Below, piece after piece: positions 1 through 8,357 of a DNA stretch of 64,000 bases. How positions within the stretch are numbered: the first letter of the stretch is position 1; the number at the start of each line of letters is the position of its first letter. The stretch comes from Oscillospiraceae bacterium (lineage in GTDB: Bacteria > Bacillota > Clostridia > Oscillospirales > Oscillospiraceae): contig JAFVCD010000019.1 in the NCBI GenBank assembly GCA_017479425.1, positions 1 through 64,000 of the forward strand, written 5' to 3'. The notes under the pieces were generated by a model that ran no database searches, was not told where the DNA came from, and saw nothing but the letters and a program-made list of their open reading frames with translations. Both the position numbers and the translations under genes were made by a program.

Positions 1-462
<462 letters not shown>

Positions 463-469
463 ATATATC

Positions 470-492
470 GGGCGGGTCAATTCAACCCGCCC
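470..492 (+). other. Intercistronic hairpin between ilvC and ilvD
   Basis: An 8-bp perfect stem GGGCGGGT/ACCCGCCC (470-477 with 485-492) surrounds a 7-base loop. It is not followed by a U-run, so it is more likely a processing or stability element, or a partial attenuator, than a full terminator. The ilvD ribosome site AAAGGAG (504-510) begins 11 bases after it. Confidence 0.5.
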
Positions 493-517
493 TATCGCTA
501 TATAAAGGAGTATCCCT

Positions 518-2176
518 ATGGTCAAAGACAGAGTAGCCGAGGGCTTTGAATTCAGCCCCGCGCGAAGCCTATACAACGCTCTCGGAATTACCCGCGAGGA
601 GCTGCATAAGCCGCTTATCGGCATAGTGAACAGCTATAACGAGATAGTTCCGGGTCATATGAATCTTGACAAAATCACCGAGGCGGTCAAGCTCGGCGTC
701 GCTATGGCGGGCGGTACGCCCATCGTATTCCCCGCTATCGCGGTTTGCGACGGTATCGCTATGGGTCACGTCGGAATGAAGTATTCTCTCGTCACCCGCG
801 ACCTCATCGCAGACTCCACCGAAGCGATGGTAATGGCGCACGGCTTTGACGGACTTGTTATGATACCGAACTGCGACAAGAACGTGCCCGGTCTGCTTAT
901 GGCGGCGGCGCGCCTCAATCTTCCGACGATATTCGTTTCAGGCGGCCCGATGCTCGCAGGCAGAGTCGGCGGCAAAAAGACGAGCCTTTCGAGTATGTTC
1001 GAGGCTGTCGGCGCCTATTCAGCCGGCAAAATCTCTGAGGAAAAGCTCTGCGAGTTTGAGGAAAAGACCTGCCCGAGCTGCGGAAGCTGCTCCGGAATGT
1101 ACACCGCAAACTCCATGAACTGCCTTACCGAGGTGCTCGGTATGGGACTTCGCGGCAACGGCACCATCCCCGCCGCGTACTCTGCGCGCATTCAGCTCGC
1201 CAAGCACGCCGGAATGCAGATTATGGAGCTTGTGCGTCAGAACATCCGCGCCCGCGACATTATGACGAAGGAAGCTATTTACAACGCTCTCACCGCAGAT
1301 ATGGCGCTCGGCTGCTCCACAAATTCCATGCTCCACCTTCCCGCTATTGCAAACGAGTGCGGCGTTGAGTTCTCCCTCGACCTCGCTAATGAGATAAGCG
1401 AGCGCACTCCGAATCTATGCCATCTTGCGCCCGCCGGACCGACCTATATGGAGGATCTGAACGAGGCGGGCGGCGTTTATGCAGTTCTCAAGGAGCTCTC
1501 GAAGAAAAACCTTCTCAATACCGACGTTATGACCTGCACCGGAAAGACGCTCGGCGAGAATATTGCGAATGTTGTAAACCGCGACACGTCCATAATCCGC
1601 GATATTGACGATCCATATTCCAAAACCGGCGGCATCGCCGCGCTCTTCGGCAACCTCGCGCCTAACGGCTGTGTAGTAAAGCGCAGCGCAGTTGCGCCCG
1701 AAATGCTCGTTCACGAGGGGCCTGCCCGTGTATTCAACTCCGAGGAGGAGTGCATAAAGGTCATCTACGAGGGCGGTATCAAGGCTGGCGACGTGGTTGT
1801 AATACGCTATGAAGGTCCCTCCGGCGGCCCCGGAATGCGCGAAATGCTCTCCCCCACCTCTGCTATCGCCGGCGCGGGACTTGATAAGGAGGTCGCGTTA
1901 ATAACTGACGGCCGCTTCTCCGGCGCTACCCGCGGGGCCGCAATCGGTCACGTTTCGCCCGAGGCTGCCTCCGGCGGCACTATCGCATACGTTCACGAGG
2001 GCGATATCATCTCAATCGACATTCCGAATCACTCGATCACGCTCAAGGTTTCCGACGAGGAGCTTGAAAAGCGCAGAGCCGAGGACGAGCTTCTCAAAAA
2101 GAACGTCTCCGGCTACCTCAAGCGCTATGCCGCGATGGTCTCCAGCGCCGACAAGGGCGCTATAATCAATAAGTGA
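518..2176 (+). CDS. ilvD: Dihydroxy-acid dehydratase
   Basis: 552 residues, the usual length of IlvD. It dehydrates 2,3-dihydroxy-isovalerate and dihydroxy-methylvalerate to the 2-oxo acids using an iron-sulfur cluster. Visible hallmarks are the CDKNVPG motif near residue 120, the [17 protein letters not shown] segment near 190 carrying further cluster cysteines, and the C-terminal [11 protein letters not shown] motif. The start is fixed by AAAGGAG seven bases before the ATG. It sits between ilvC and a DUF815 ATPase gene whose ATG begins one base after this stop codon, so translation is probably coupled. No truncation or frameshift is visible. Confidence 0.97.
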   Translation: MVKDRVAEGFEFSPARSLYNALGITREELHKPLIGIVNSYNEIVPGHMNLDKITEAVKLGVAMAGGTPIVFPAIAVCDGIAMGHVGMKYSLVTRDLIADSTEAMVMAHGFDGLVMIPNCDKNVPGLLMAAARLNLPTIFVSGGPMLAGRVGGKKTSLSSMFEAVGAYSAGKISEEKLCEFEEKTCPSCGSCSGMYTANSMNCLTEVLGMGLRGNGTIPAAYSARIQLAKHAGMQIMELVRQNIRARDIMTKEAIYNALTADMALGCSTNSMLHLPAIANECGVEFSLDLANEISERTPNLCHLAPAGPTYMEDLNEAGGVYAVLKELSKKNLLNTDVMTCTGKTLGENIANVVNRDTSIIRDIDDPYSKTGGIAALFGNLAPNGCVVKRSAVAPEMLVHEGPARVFNSEEECIKVIYEGGIKAGDVVVIRYEGPSGGPGMREMLSPTSAIAGAGLDKEVALITDGRFSGATRGAAIGHVSPEAASGGTIAYVHEGDIISIDIPNHSITLKVSDEELEKRRAEDELLKKNVSGYLKRYAAMVSSADKGAIINK

Positions 2177-2177
2177 A

Positions 2178-3263
2178 ATGAAAAATCTCGTAGTATTCAG
2201 AAACATTTTGAAGCTTCCGGTGTTCAGGGCTCTCGCTGAGTCTGACGACGCCGAATTTCTCCACGCTCTATATGAGGACGGCGCAGATCTGAGCAAAACC
2301 GTCCTCCGCGCGATACTGAACGACGATAACATCTACGTCCGCCTTACGGCGCAGGGCAAGGATGTTCCCGAAGTCATAGTCAATCAGGCTGAGCGCGAGC
2401 TGACGATATTGCAGGCGCTCTGCGACAGGCGCGACAGCCGGTATAACGCCTCCCCCGTCGACCTCAAAGCCGCTTACGCAGCCTATCTCAGCGACTGCTC
2501 CGTCAAGGGCTACGGCATTTTCCGCGAAAACGTGATGTTCCGCGTTGATGGCGATGAGATCGTGCCGATAACGAGCCCGGACGAGGTTTCCGTCGACAGC
2601 CTCATTGGCTATGAAGCACAGAGAAACGAGCTTCTCGCAAACACCCGCGCACTGCTCGCGGGTCTGCCTGCCGCGAACGCTCTCCTTGTCGGCGACGCCG
2701 GCACGGGAAAATCCACAACGGTCAAGGCGGCAGTGAACCTCTACGCGAAGAACGGACTGCGCCTCATTGAGCTTCGCAAGAGCCAGCTTCACGATCTGCC
2801 GAAGATCATGGAAAAGCTGAGGGAGAATCCTCTGAAATTCATAATCTTCGTCGACGATCTCAGCTTTACGAAAAACGACGATGATTTTTCGGTGCTGAAG
2901 GCGATTCTGGAGGGCTCGGCTTCGGTAAAGGCTCCGAACGCCGTCATCTACGCTACCTCGAATCGCCGTCACCTCGTCAAGGAGTCCTTCTCAGACCGCG
3001 AGGGCGATGAGATACATCTGAACGATACGATTCAGGAGCTTATGAGCCTCTCAAACCGCTTTGGACTGTCGATTCTCTTTACAAAGCCGTCGAAAAAGGT
3101 CTATCTCGATATCGTTCACGGGCTGTGCGGCTTTGCGGGAATTCCCGTTTCCGACGAGCTCGATATAAAGGCCGCGGCGTTCAGCCTCAACCACGGCGGT
3201 TTCACGCCGAGAAGCGCAGAGCAGTTCGTAAATTCCGTAATCAGTTCCAAAGTTAAGGAGTAA
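2178..3263 (+). CDS. DUF815-family AAA+ ATPase
   Basis: 361 residues, matching the DUF815 family of predicted AAA+ ATPases. Walker A is GDAGTGKST at residues 172-180 and Walker B is FIIFVDD around 221-227. A TSNRRHLV segment near 265 is the sensor/arginine region typical of the family. The first 140 residues form an N-terminal extension seen in Clostridia. The biochemical role of DUF815 is unknown; it is usually described only as a P-loop ATPase. The gene lies between ilvD (1-base gap) and ilvA (3-base gap), so it is co-transcribed with branched-chain amino-acid genes. Whether that reflects function or just position cannot be told from the sequence. Confidence 0.85.
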   Translation: MKNLVVFRNILKLPVFRALAESDDAEFLHALYEDGADLSKTVLRAILNDDNIYVRLTAQGKDVPEVIVNQAERELTILQALCDRRDSRYNASPVDLKAAYAAYLSDCSVKGYGIFRENVMFRVDGDEIVPITSPDEVSVDSLIGYEAQRNELLANTRALLAGLPAANALLVGDAGTGKSTTVKAAVNLYAKNGLRLIELRKSQLHDLPKIMEKLRENPLKFIIFVDDLSFTKNDDDFSVLKAILEGSASVKAPNAVIYATSNRRHLVKESFSDREGDEIHLNDTIQELMSLSNRFGLSILFTKPSKKVYLDIVHGLCGFAGIPVSDELDIKAAAFSLNHGGFTPRSAEQFVNSVISSKVKE

Positions 3264-3266
3264 CAC

Positions 3267-4469
3267 ATGATAACTCTTGATAAAGTCTATCACGCAAAGC
3301 ATATTCTTAGAGAGGTCATCCGCCAGACGGACGTCATAAAGGCTCCCAAGCTCAACCCGGACTGCGAGGTCTGGCTCAAGACCGAAAACCTGCAGATTAC
3401 CGGCTCCTTCAAGGTGCGCGGCGCTTACTACAAGATGAGTCAGCTCAGCCCCGAGGAGAAGGCAAAGGGCGTTATCGCCTGCTCCGCCGGAAACCACGCT
3501 CAGGGCGTCGCCCTTGCCGCTCAGAAGGCGGGAATCAAGGCTGTAATCTGTCTGCCCGACTCCGCTCCGATCTCCAAGGTCGAGGCGACTAAGAGCTACG
3601 GCGCTGAGGTTGTTCTTGTCGAGGGCGTCTACGACGACGCGTATAACGAGGCGCTTCGCCTGCGCGACGAGCATGGCTACACCTTCATCCATCCCTTTAA
3701 CGATGAGCTTGTCATCGAGGGTCAGGGCACCATCGGACTTGAGCTTATGGAGCAGCTCAATGACCTCGACGCAGTTGTAGTTCCCGTCGGCGGCGGCGGA
3801 CTTATCTCAGGTGTTGCCTTTGCGATAAAGTCCCTCAACCCCAACGTCAAGGTCTACGGAGTTCAGGCTTCGGGCGCGCCGAGTATGCGCTCCTCCCTCG
3901 CCTCCGGAAAGATTCTTTCACTTGACTCAGTCTCCACGATTGCCGACGGCATCGCGGTAAAAACCCCCGGCACCAACACCTTTGAGCTCTGCTCGAGGTA
4001 CGTCGACGAGGTCGTAACCGTAACAGACGACGAGATCAGCGCCGCGATCCTCGCGCTTATGGAGCAGCAGAAGCTTGTTACCGAGGGCGCAGGAGCGGTC
4101 AGCGTAGCGGCGGTTATGTTCAATAAGATCCCCGTCAAGGATAAAAAGGTCTGCTGCGTGCTATCCGGCGGCAATATCGACGTTACCATACTATCCCGCG
4201 TGATCGACCGCGGTCTTATCATGAGCGGCAGAAATTGCCAGCTCACCATAGAGCTTATCGACAAGCCCGGCCAGCTCGAGCTCGTCGCCCGAACCATCGC
4301 AAAGCAGGGCGGCAACGTAATAAGCGTACATCACGAGCACGCAAACACCGGCAGCGACATAAACGGCTGTTATCTCAGACTTGAGCTTGAAACGAGAAAC
4401 TTCGAGCACATCGAGGCTATTTGCCGCGAGCTTGAGGCAAAGGGTCTCAAAATCGTACAAAAGAGCTGA
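3267..4469 (+). CDS. ilvA: Threonine ammonia-lyase (threonine dehydratase) with ACT domain
   Basis: 400 residues. The PLP-binding lysine is K49 in TGSFKVRGA, the phosphate-binding loop is the glycine-rich GGGGLISG near residue 175, and SAGNHAQG is the substrate loop. The last 75 residues (from about 325, LTIELIDKPGQLELVA) form an ACT domain, so allosteric control is expected. The size and single ACT domain match the Clostridia/TdcB-like biosynthetic form, which makes 2-oxobutanoate from threonine for isoleucine. It ends the ilv operon and is followed at once by two intrinsic terminators. Confidence is high; catabolic versus biosynthetic role is inferred from the operon. Confidence 0.95.
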   Translation: MITLDKVYHAKHILREVIRQTDVIKAPKLNPDCEVWLKTENLQITGSFKVRGAYYKMSQLSPEEKAKGVIACSAGNHAQGVALAAQKAGIKAVICLPDSAPISKVEATKSYGAEVVLVEGVYDDAYNEALRLRDEHGYTFIHPFNDELVIEGQGTIGLELMEQLNDLDAVVVPVGGGGLISGVAFAIKSLNPNVKVYGVQASGAPSMRSSLASGKILSLDSVSTIADGIAVKTPGTNTFELCSRYVDEVVTVTDDEISAAILALMEQQKLVTEGAGAVSVAAVMFNKIPVKDKKVCCVLSGGNIDVTILSRVIDRGLIMSGRNCQLTIELIDKPGQLELVARTIAKQGGNVISVHHEHANTGSDINGCYLRLELETRNFEHIEAICRELEAKGLKIVQKS

Positions 4470-4473
4470 AATA

Positions 4474-4501
4474 AGCCCCGAAGCAGCAACGCTTCGGGGC
4501 T
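4474..4501 (+). terminator. Terminator of the ilv operon, first hairpin
   Basis: A perfect 11-bp stem AGCCCCGAAGC/GCTTCGGGGCT (4474-4484 with 4491-4501) and a 6-base loop start five bases after the ilvA stop. The following run is short (TT then A-rich), so this hairpin probably works together with the next one. On the opposite strand it is followed by TTATTT and may also stop the gene coming from 4550. Confidence 0.75.
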
Positions 4502-4521
4502 TTAAAAAACATCCTTATCAC

Positions 4522-4551
4522 GGACTGTCAAAAGGCAGTCCATTGTTTTTT
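4522..4551 (+). terminator. Terminator of the ilv operon, second hairpin
   Basis: GGACTG (4522-4527) pairs with CAGTCC (4536-4541), followed by ATTG and six T residues (4546-4551). This is a standard Rho-independent terminator for plus-strand transcription and separates the convergent ilv and GGDEF genes. Confidence 0.75.
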
Positions 4552-6520
4552 ATTCCTTTATAACGCTCTGACGGCGGAGCTTCTTCGCCTTGTAGAGGTC
4601 TTCGTCAGCAGTCTTGATGAAGTTCGGTATTTCCGACGCCTCCTCTTTATCGAAAACGGCGCAGCCGACAGAAAGCTCGACATAGAACGGAAGGTCGCTC
4701 TGACCGTTGAACTCGGCACAGGTATTCTTGATCGCAGCCTTGAACCACGCCTCGTCACGGGTATCGTCGCACTTGAAAAGCGCGATAAACTCGTCGCCGC
4801 CGGCTCTGCCTATCGGAGAATGAGCCGGAAGCACGCCGCGGAGTATCTTCGCCGCGGATTCGATGGATTTATCGCCGCCGCTGTGACCGAAGGTATCGTT
4901 TATCTGCTTCAGATGGTCGATATCCGCCATTATCACAACAAACCGCGCGTTCTCCGCCTCGCCGCGAACTAAATTATACACCTTGTTCATTACTCCGGCG
5001 CGGTTGAGAAGTCCCGTCAGAAGATCGTGCGACGCGGAGAAGTCGAGGATCTGATTTTTCTCCTCAAGCGCCTTTCTCGCCTCCTGCTCGGCAAGCGCCA
5101 TAAAGAGATAGCGCAGTCCGGTGCCGATCTCAAGCGAGAGAGAGTAATAGAATATCATATCCGCCTGCTTTATCGAGGCGATGAAAACGCCGTAATGCAT
5201 ATTGCCGTAAAAGAGCGGAAATACAGCCTTCGGCGTGTTGTTCGGGTGCGGATCGTGGCTGTACGCGCCCTTTTCATAGGCGAGAAGCTTCGGCGCCTCT
5301 TTACGCGAGAAGGTCTCGATCTCGCCTCCGATCATGAGCATATGGACTCTGATTTCATCCGGCAGAAAGAGCTTATCGCATTTTGTAACGTCAAGCGGCT
5401 CGGGAAGCAGCGCAATAACGGATTTTTCCGTTCCGAAGGAGCCGAGAACTCGCGCGAGATTGTGGAAAAAGTCGTGGACTGAGATATTCTCCTTGAGAAG
5501 ATTGCGCAGCATCAGTGAGCAGATCATATTCTCATTCATGAGCTGCTTTATCTTTCTGCGATCCATCTGCGCGCGCTTCTGCTTTCTGATCACGGTGTTC
5601 TCGCTGTCTCCGTCGCACCCGCAGGAATTGCGCAGAACAAGCTCCGCCGGAAGATATACCGGCTCGGGCTGCTCTCCGCGAAGATAGCACTTAACGATCC
5701 GGACTACCTCCGAAGCGACCTTTTCGCAGTTCTGGCGCACGCTCGTAAGCGGCGGATCCATATAGACCGCGGCAGCGTTATCGTCAAAGCCTGTAACTCC
5801 GACGTCCTTGCCGGGCTGCAGACCGTGCGCGCGCAGGACTCTGTAGGTACACTCCGCCATCTCATCGTTGGCGCAGACTATCGCGTCCGGGCGCGGATAC
5901 GCCGCGAGGAGCTTTTCAAGCTCCGGCTCAACGTGGTCGGTGAAATTGCCGTGAACGAGCATATCGGGCTTTATCTCAAGCCCGTGAGCGCGCATAGAGT
6001 CGAGATACGCCTTTTTGCGCATTTCCGCGTCATGTATGCCCTTCGGCCCCGCGAGAAAGAGTATATTCTTATACTTGTGCTCCTCGATAAGATGATCGAC
6101 GCAGCTCTTCATGCCGACGTAGTTGTCGATCGTGATAAAGGTCGAGTTCGGCAGCTTCGTTTCGTCCTCGAGAAGGATTATCGGCACCTTCGGCAGGCGC
6201 GCTACGAATTTCTCGAGAGATACGGGATCAGGTATCGCGGATATCGTTCCGAACGATATGACGAGCGCGTCGAGGTCGAGAAACTTCGAGTATTCAAAAA
6301 GCGAATAGTAGTGGCTGTCAAAGCCGTCGTCAACCGAGCATTCGGCGTTGAGGAATCTCGCGGCGTCAAGCCCTTGAAACAGGAAAAGCTCAATGTTCTC
6401 TTTTCCGAAGAAATCAGTGATGTTCTGCGCTATTGTGCGCGAATAGTCGGTGTGGAAGCTGCCGGTCATAAGTCCGACTATCGGGCGGTCATGCGCGGTG
6501 GGTCTTCCAGTGCTTTCCAT
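4550..6520 (-). CDS. LacI-like ligand-binding domain fused to a diguanylate cyclase (GGDEF), without HTH
   Basis: 656 residues. Residues about 13-310 match the periplasmic-binding-protein/LacI sensor fold (start RPIVGLMTGSFHTDYS; CANDEMAE; VGVTGFDDNAAA; LTSVRQ), but there is no helix-turn-helix before it and no signal peptide or membrane segment. Residues about 310-490 are a linker containing a predicted helical stretch after a CGC motif. Residues about 490-650 are a GGDEF domain with DIDHLKQINDTFGH and an intact RAGGDEF (GGDEF at 574-578). No RxxD product-inhibition site sits in the usual place just before it. The inference is a cytosolic sugar- or nucleoside-sensing c-di-GMP synthase. AGGAGA before the ATG supports the start. 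It follows mgtE after 33 bases with no terminator, so it is likely co-transcribed. Confidence 0.85.
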   Translation of the reverse strand: MESTGRPTAHDRPIVGLMTGSFHTDYSRTIAQNITDFFGKENIELFLFQGLDAARFLNAECSVDDGFDSHYYSLFEYSKFLDLDALVISFGTISAIPDPVSLEKFVARLPKVPIILLEDETKLPNSTFITIDNYVGMKSCVDHLIEEHKYKNILFLAGPKGIHDAEMRKKAYLDSMRAHGLEIKPDMLVHGNFTDHVEPELEKLLAAYPRPDAIVCANDEMAECTYRVLRAHGLQPGKDVGVTGFDDNAAAVYMDPPLTSVRQNCEKVASEVVRIVKCYLRGEQPEPVYLPAELVLRNSCGCDGDSENTVIRKQKRAQMDRRKIKQLMNENMICSLMLRNLLKENISVHDFFHNLARVLGSFGTEKSVIALLPEPLDVTKCDKLFLPDEIRVHMLMIGGEIETFSRKEAPKLLAYEKGAYSHDPHPNNTPKAVFPLFYGNMHYGVFIASIKQADMIFYYSLSLEIGTGLRYLFMALAEQEARKALEEKNQILDFSASHDLLTGLLNRAGVMNKVYNLVRGEAENARFVVIMADIDHLKQINDTFGHSGGDKSIESAAKILRGVLPAHSPIGRAGGDEFIALFKCDDTRDEAWFKAAIKNTCAEFNGQSDLPFYVELSVGCAVFDKEEASEIPNFIKTADEDLYKAKKLRRQSVIKE

Positions 6521-6553
6521 TGCATATTCTCCTGCGGATTCGTCAGTAATACC

Positions 6554-7930
6554 TCAGATTTTCAGAATCAGGGTTGCGAATGCGAAGTAAATAAGAAGTG
6601 AGAGCGCGTCAACTATGGTGGTAATGAACGGGCTCGCCATTACGGCGGGGTCAAAGCCGAGCTTTTTCGCAAGAAGCGGCAGCGTGCAGCCGACAAACTT
6701 CGCCGCGATGATCGTCAGAGCGAGGGTGAAGCACACAACGAGCGTCACGCCGATGGTGACGGAGGTGTGTCCGAGAAGCAGCACGTCGATCAGCTGTATC
6801 TTCGCAAAGGATACGACAGCCAGCGTCAGCGCGCAGAGGATAGCGACCCTCAGCTCCTTCCAGATGACCTGGAAGATATCGGAAAACTCGATATCTCCGA
6901 TGGAGAGCGAACGGATAACGGTTACGGAAGCCTGCGAGCCGGAGTTACCGCCGGTGTCCATGAGCATCGGGATAAAGGCGGTGAGCGCCGCCTGCGCGGC
7001 AAGAGCGGTCTCGAAGGAGGATATAATCATTCCCGTGAAAGTAGCGGATACCATGAGAAGCATCAGCCACGGAATACGCGATTTCCAGATTTCAAACGGA
7101 GTCATCTTGAGGTAGGGCTTATCGGTCGGCATAATAGCCGCCATCTTTTCGATATCCTCAGTGGTCTCCTCCTCGATGACGTCGATAGCGTCGTCGATGG
7201 TGATGATTCCGACAAGGCGGCCCTCCTGGTCGACGACAGGAATTGCCTGAAGGTCGTATTTACTGAGCGCCTTCGCCGCCTCCTCCTGGTCCTCGAGGGT
7301 GTTGACGCATACGGCGTCCTCGCGCATTATCTCGGAGATAAGCGTTTCATCCTCGCTGAGCAGCAGGGTTTTGAGCGTTATTGCGCCGATCAGCTTTCTG
7401 TCCTTATCAGTGACGTAGCAGGTGTAGATCGTTTCCTTGTCGATTCCCGTGCGGCGGATGCGCTTTATCGCGTCGTCAGCCGACATATCGGGTCGAAGCT
7501 CGACGTACTCCGTCGTCATAATGCTTCCGGCGGAGTCCTCGGGGTATTTCAGGATCTCGTTGATCATCTTTCGCATATCGGGGTCAGCCTGGCGAAGAAT
7601 ACGGCTTACTACGTTCGCGGGCATTTCCTCAACGATGTCAACGGCGTCGTCAACATACAGCTCGTCAACGACCTCTTTAAGCTCAGCGTCGGAGAAGCTG
7701 CGAATGAGCAACTCCTGCTGATCCGACTCCATCTCAACGAATGCCTCAGCCGCGAGCTCCTTCGGAAGAAGGCGGAACACAAGCGGAAGCTTGGTATTGT
7801 CGACGGATTCGAGTATGATTGCGATGTCCGCCGGGCGAAGCGTTGTCAGGACATCGCGGATCGTCGAGTATTTCTTGGCGTCTATGAGCGCCTCAATGGT
7901 CTGTTCAAAGGTCTGGGTAATTTCAGTCAT
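6554..7930 (-). CDS. mgtE: Magnesium transporter MgtE
   Basis: 458 residues with the full MgtE layout: N-terminal superhelical MgtE_N domain (about 1-130), tandem CBS domains (about 135-260; SAGSIMTTEYVELRP and the second CBS ending IITIDDAIDVI), a connecting helix, and five membrane segments (about 285-458). The pore signature PMLMDTGGNSGSQAS is present. The family is a Mg2+ channel of the inner membrane gated by Mg2+ bound to the N and CBS domains. GGAGTGAG precedes the ATG. A strong sigma-A promoter and a folded leader of about 190 bases lie upstream. The gene is complete. Confidence 0.96.
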   Translation of the reverse strand: MTEITQTFEQTIEALIDAKKYSTIRDVLTTLRPADIAIILESVDNTKLPLVFRLLPKELAAEAFVEMESDQQELLIRSFSDAELKEVVDELYVDDAVDIVEEMPANVVSRILRQADPDMRKMINEILKYPEDSAGSIMTTEYVELRPDMSADDAIKRIRRTGIDKETIYTCYVTDKDRKLIGAITLKTLLLSEDETLISEIMREDAVCVNTLEDQEEAAKALSKYDLQAIPVVDQEGRLVGIITIDDAIDVIEEETTEDIEKMAAIMPTDKPYLKMTPFEIWKSRIPWLMLLMVSATFTGMIISSFETALAAQAALTAFIPMLMDTGGNSGSQASVTVIRSLSIGDIEFSDIFQVIWKELRVAILCALTLAVVSFAKIQLIDVLLLGHTSVTIGVTLVVCFTLALTIIAAKFVGCTLPLLAKKLGFDPAVMASPFITTIVDALSLLIYFAFATLILKI

Positions 7931-7991
7931 CTTCTCACTCCGTTTCTTAAAAAAATATAAGTATCGGGCGAGCGAGAGAAAATGGGCGTCA

Positions 7992-8076
7992 GCCTGCGAT
8001 CAAGGCCGCAGGCTTGTCATGTTTATTGCATAACGGCACCCGTTCTCGATCCGCTGTGCCGCCGGTACTGCCTGCG
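7992..8076 (-). promoter_or_regulatory. Structured 5' leader of mgtE, candidate metal-responsive RNA
   Basis: On the minus strand the leader holds CGCAGGC (8076-8070), a hairpin CGGCAC/GTGCCG (8061-8056 with 8039-8034), a hairpin GTTATG/CATGAC (8034-8029 with 8021-8016), and a hairpin GCCTGCG/CGCAGGC (8013-8007 with 7998-7992). The first CGCAGGC can pair with the same GCCTGCG, enclosing the inner hairpins. Two mutually exclusive states are therefore possible, as in a riboswitch. It does not match the M-box consensus as I know it, and no U-run directly follows the last hairpin. Function is inferred from position before mgtE. Confidence 0.5.
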
Positions 8077-8123
8077 TCCATTAAGGTCTGACCCCCTTTA
8101 TTGCTTAATTATCGTACCTTATT

Positions 8124-8152
8124 ATTTTATGAAATTTTCCGACTTATGTCAA
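8124..8152 (-). promoter_or_regulatory. Sigma-A promoter of mgtE
   Basis: The minus strand reads TTGACA (8152-8147), 17 bases, TAAAAT (8129-8124). Transcription would start near 8117 and give a leader of about 190 bases before the mgtE ATG. It lies back to back with the tRNA-Gln promoter. Confidence 0.85.
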
Positions 8153-8185
8153 GGAAATAATAAGAGAAAAATTTACAAAAAGGGC

Positions 8186-8213
8186 TTGACTTTTTTCTAA
8201 AGCGTGATATAAT
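8186..8213 (+). promoter_or_regulatory. Sigma-A promoter of tRNA-Gln and probably of the downstream met operon
   Basis: TTGACT (8186-8191), 16 bases, TATAAT (8208-8213). The tRNA begins 14 bases after the -10 box. No separate promoter is visible between the tRNA terminator and the next gene at 8358. Confidence 0.85.
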
Positions 8214-8226
8214 GCGTTCTGTTCCT

Positions 8227-8300
8227 AGCGGGATTGTGTAAAGGTAGCACAGCGGACTCTGACTCCGTATGTGAGGGTTCGAATCCTTCTCCCGCTGCCA
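8227..8300 (+). tRNA. tRNA-Gln (anticodon CUG)
   Basis: 74 bases including an encoded CCA. The acceptor stem is AGCGGGA/TCCCGCT (7 bp), the D-loop contains AAAGGTAGC, the anticodon stem GCGGA/TCCGT encloses the 7-base loop CTCTGAC with anticodon CTG, and the T-arm contains GGTTCGAATCC. The discriminator base is G, as usual for tRNA-Gln. It is the only tRNA in the window. Confidence 0.95.
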
Positions 8301-8306
8301 AATAAA

Positions 8307-8340
8307 AGCTCTGAAATCTTTTGGGTTTCAGAGCTTTTTT
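8307..8340 (+). terminator. Intrinsic terminator after tRNA-Gln
   Basis: A perfect 10-bp stem AGCTCTGAAA/TTTCAGAGCT (8307-8316 with 8326-8335) with a 9-base loop is followed by five further T. It lies only 17 bases before the start codon of the AlaX-MetF gene, so read-through may feed that operon. Confidence 0.9.
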
Positions 8341-8357
8341 CATAAGGTCGTGAAAAT

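Noticed and set aside
470..492. Terminator between ilvC and ilvD
   Set aside because: The hairpin lacks a U-run and the two genes are normally co-transcribed, so it is listed only as an intercistronic hairpin.
7931..8117. M-box magnesium riboswitch before mgtE
   Set aside because: The 3' part (TATGCAATA...ACAAGCC) has a faint likeness to the M-box, but the conserved 5' core and the overall length do not fit, so I keep it as unclassified.
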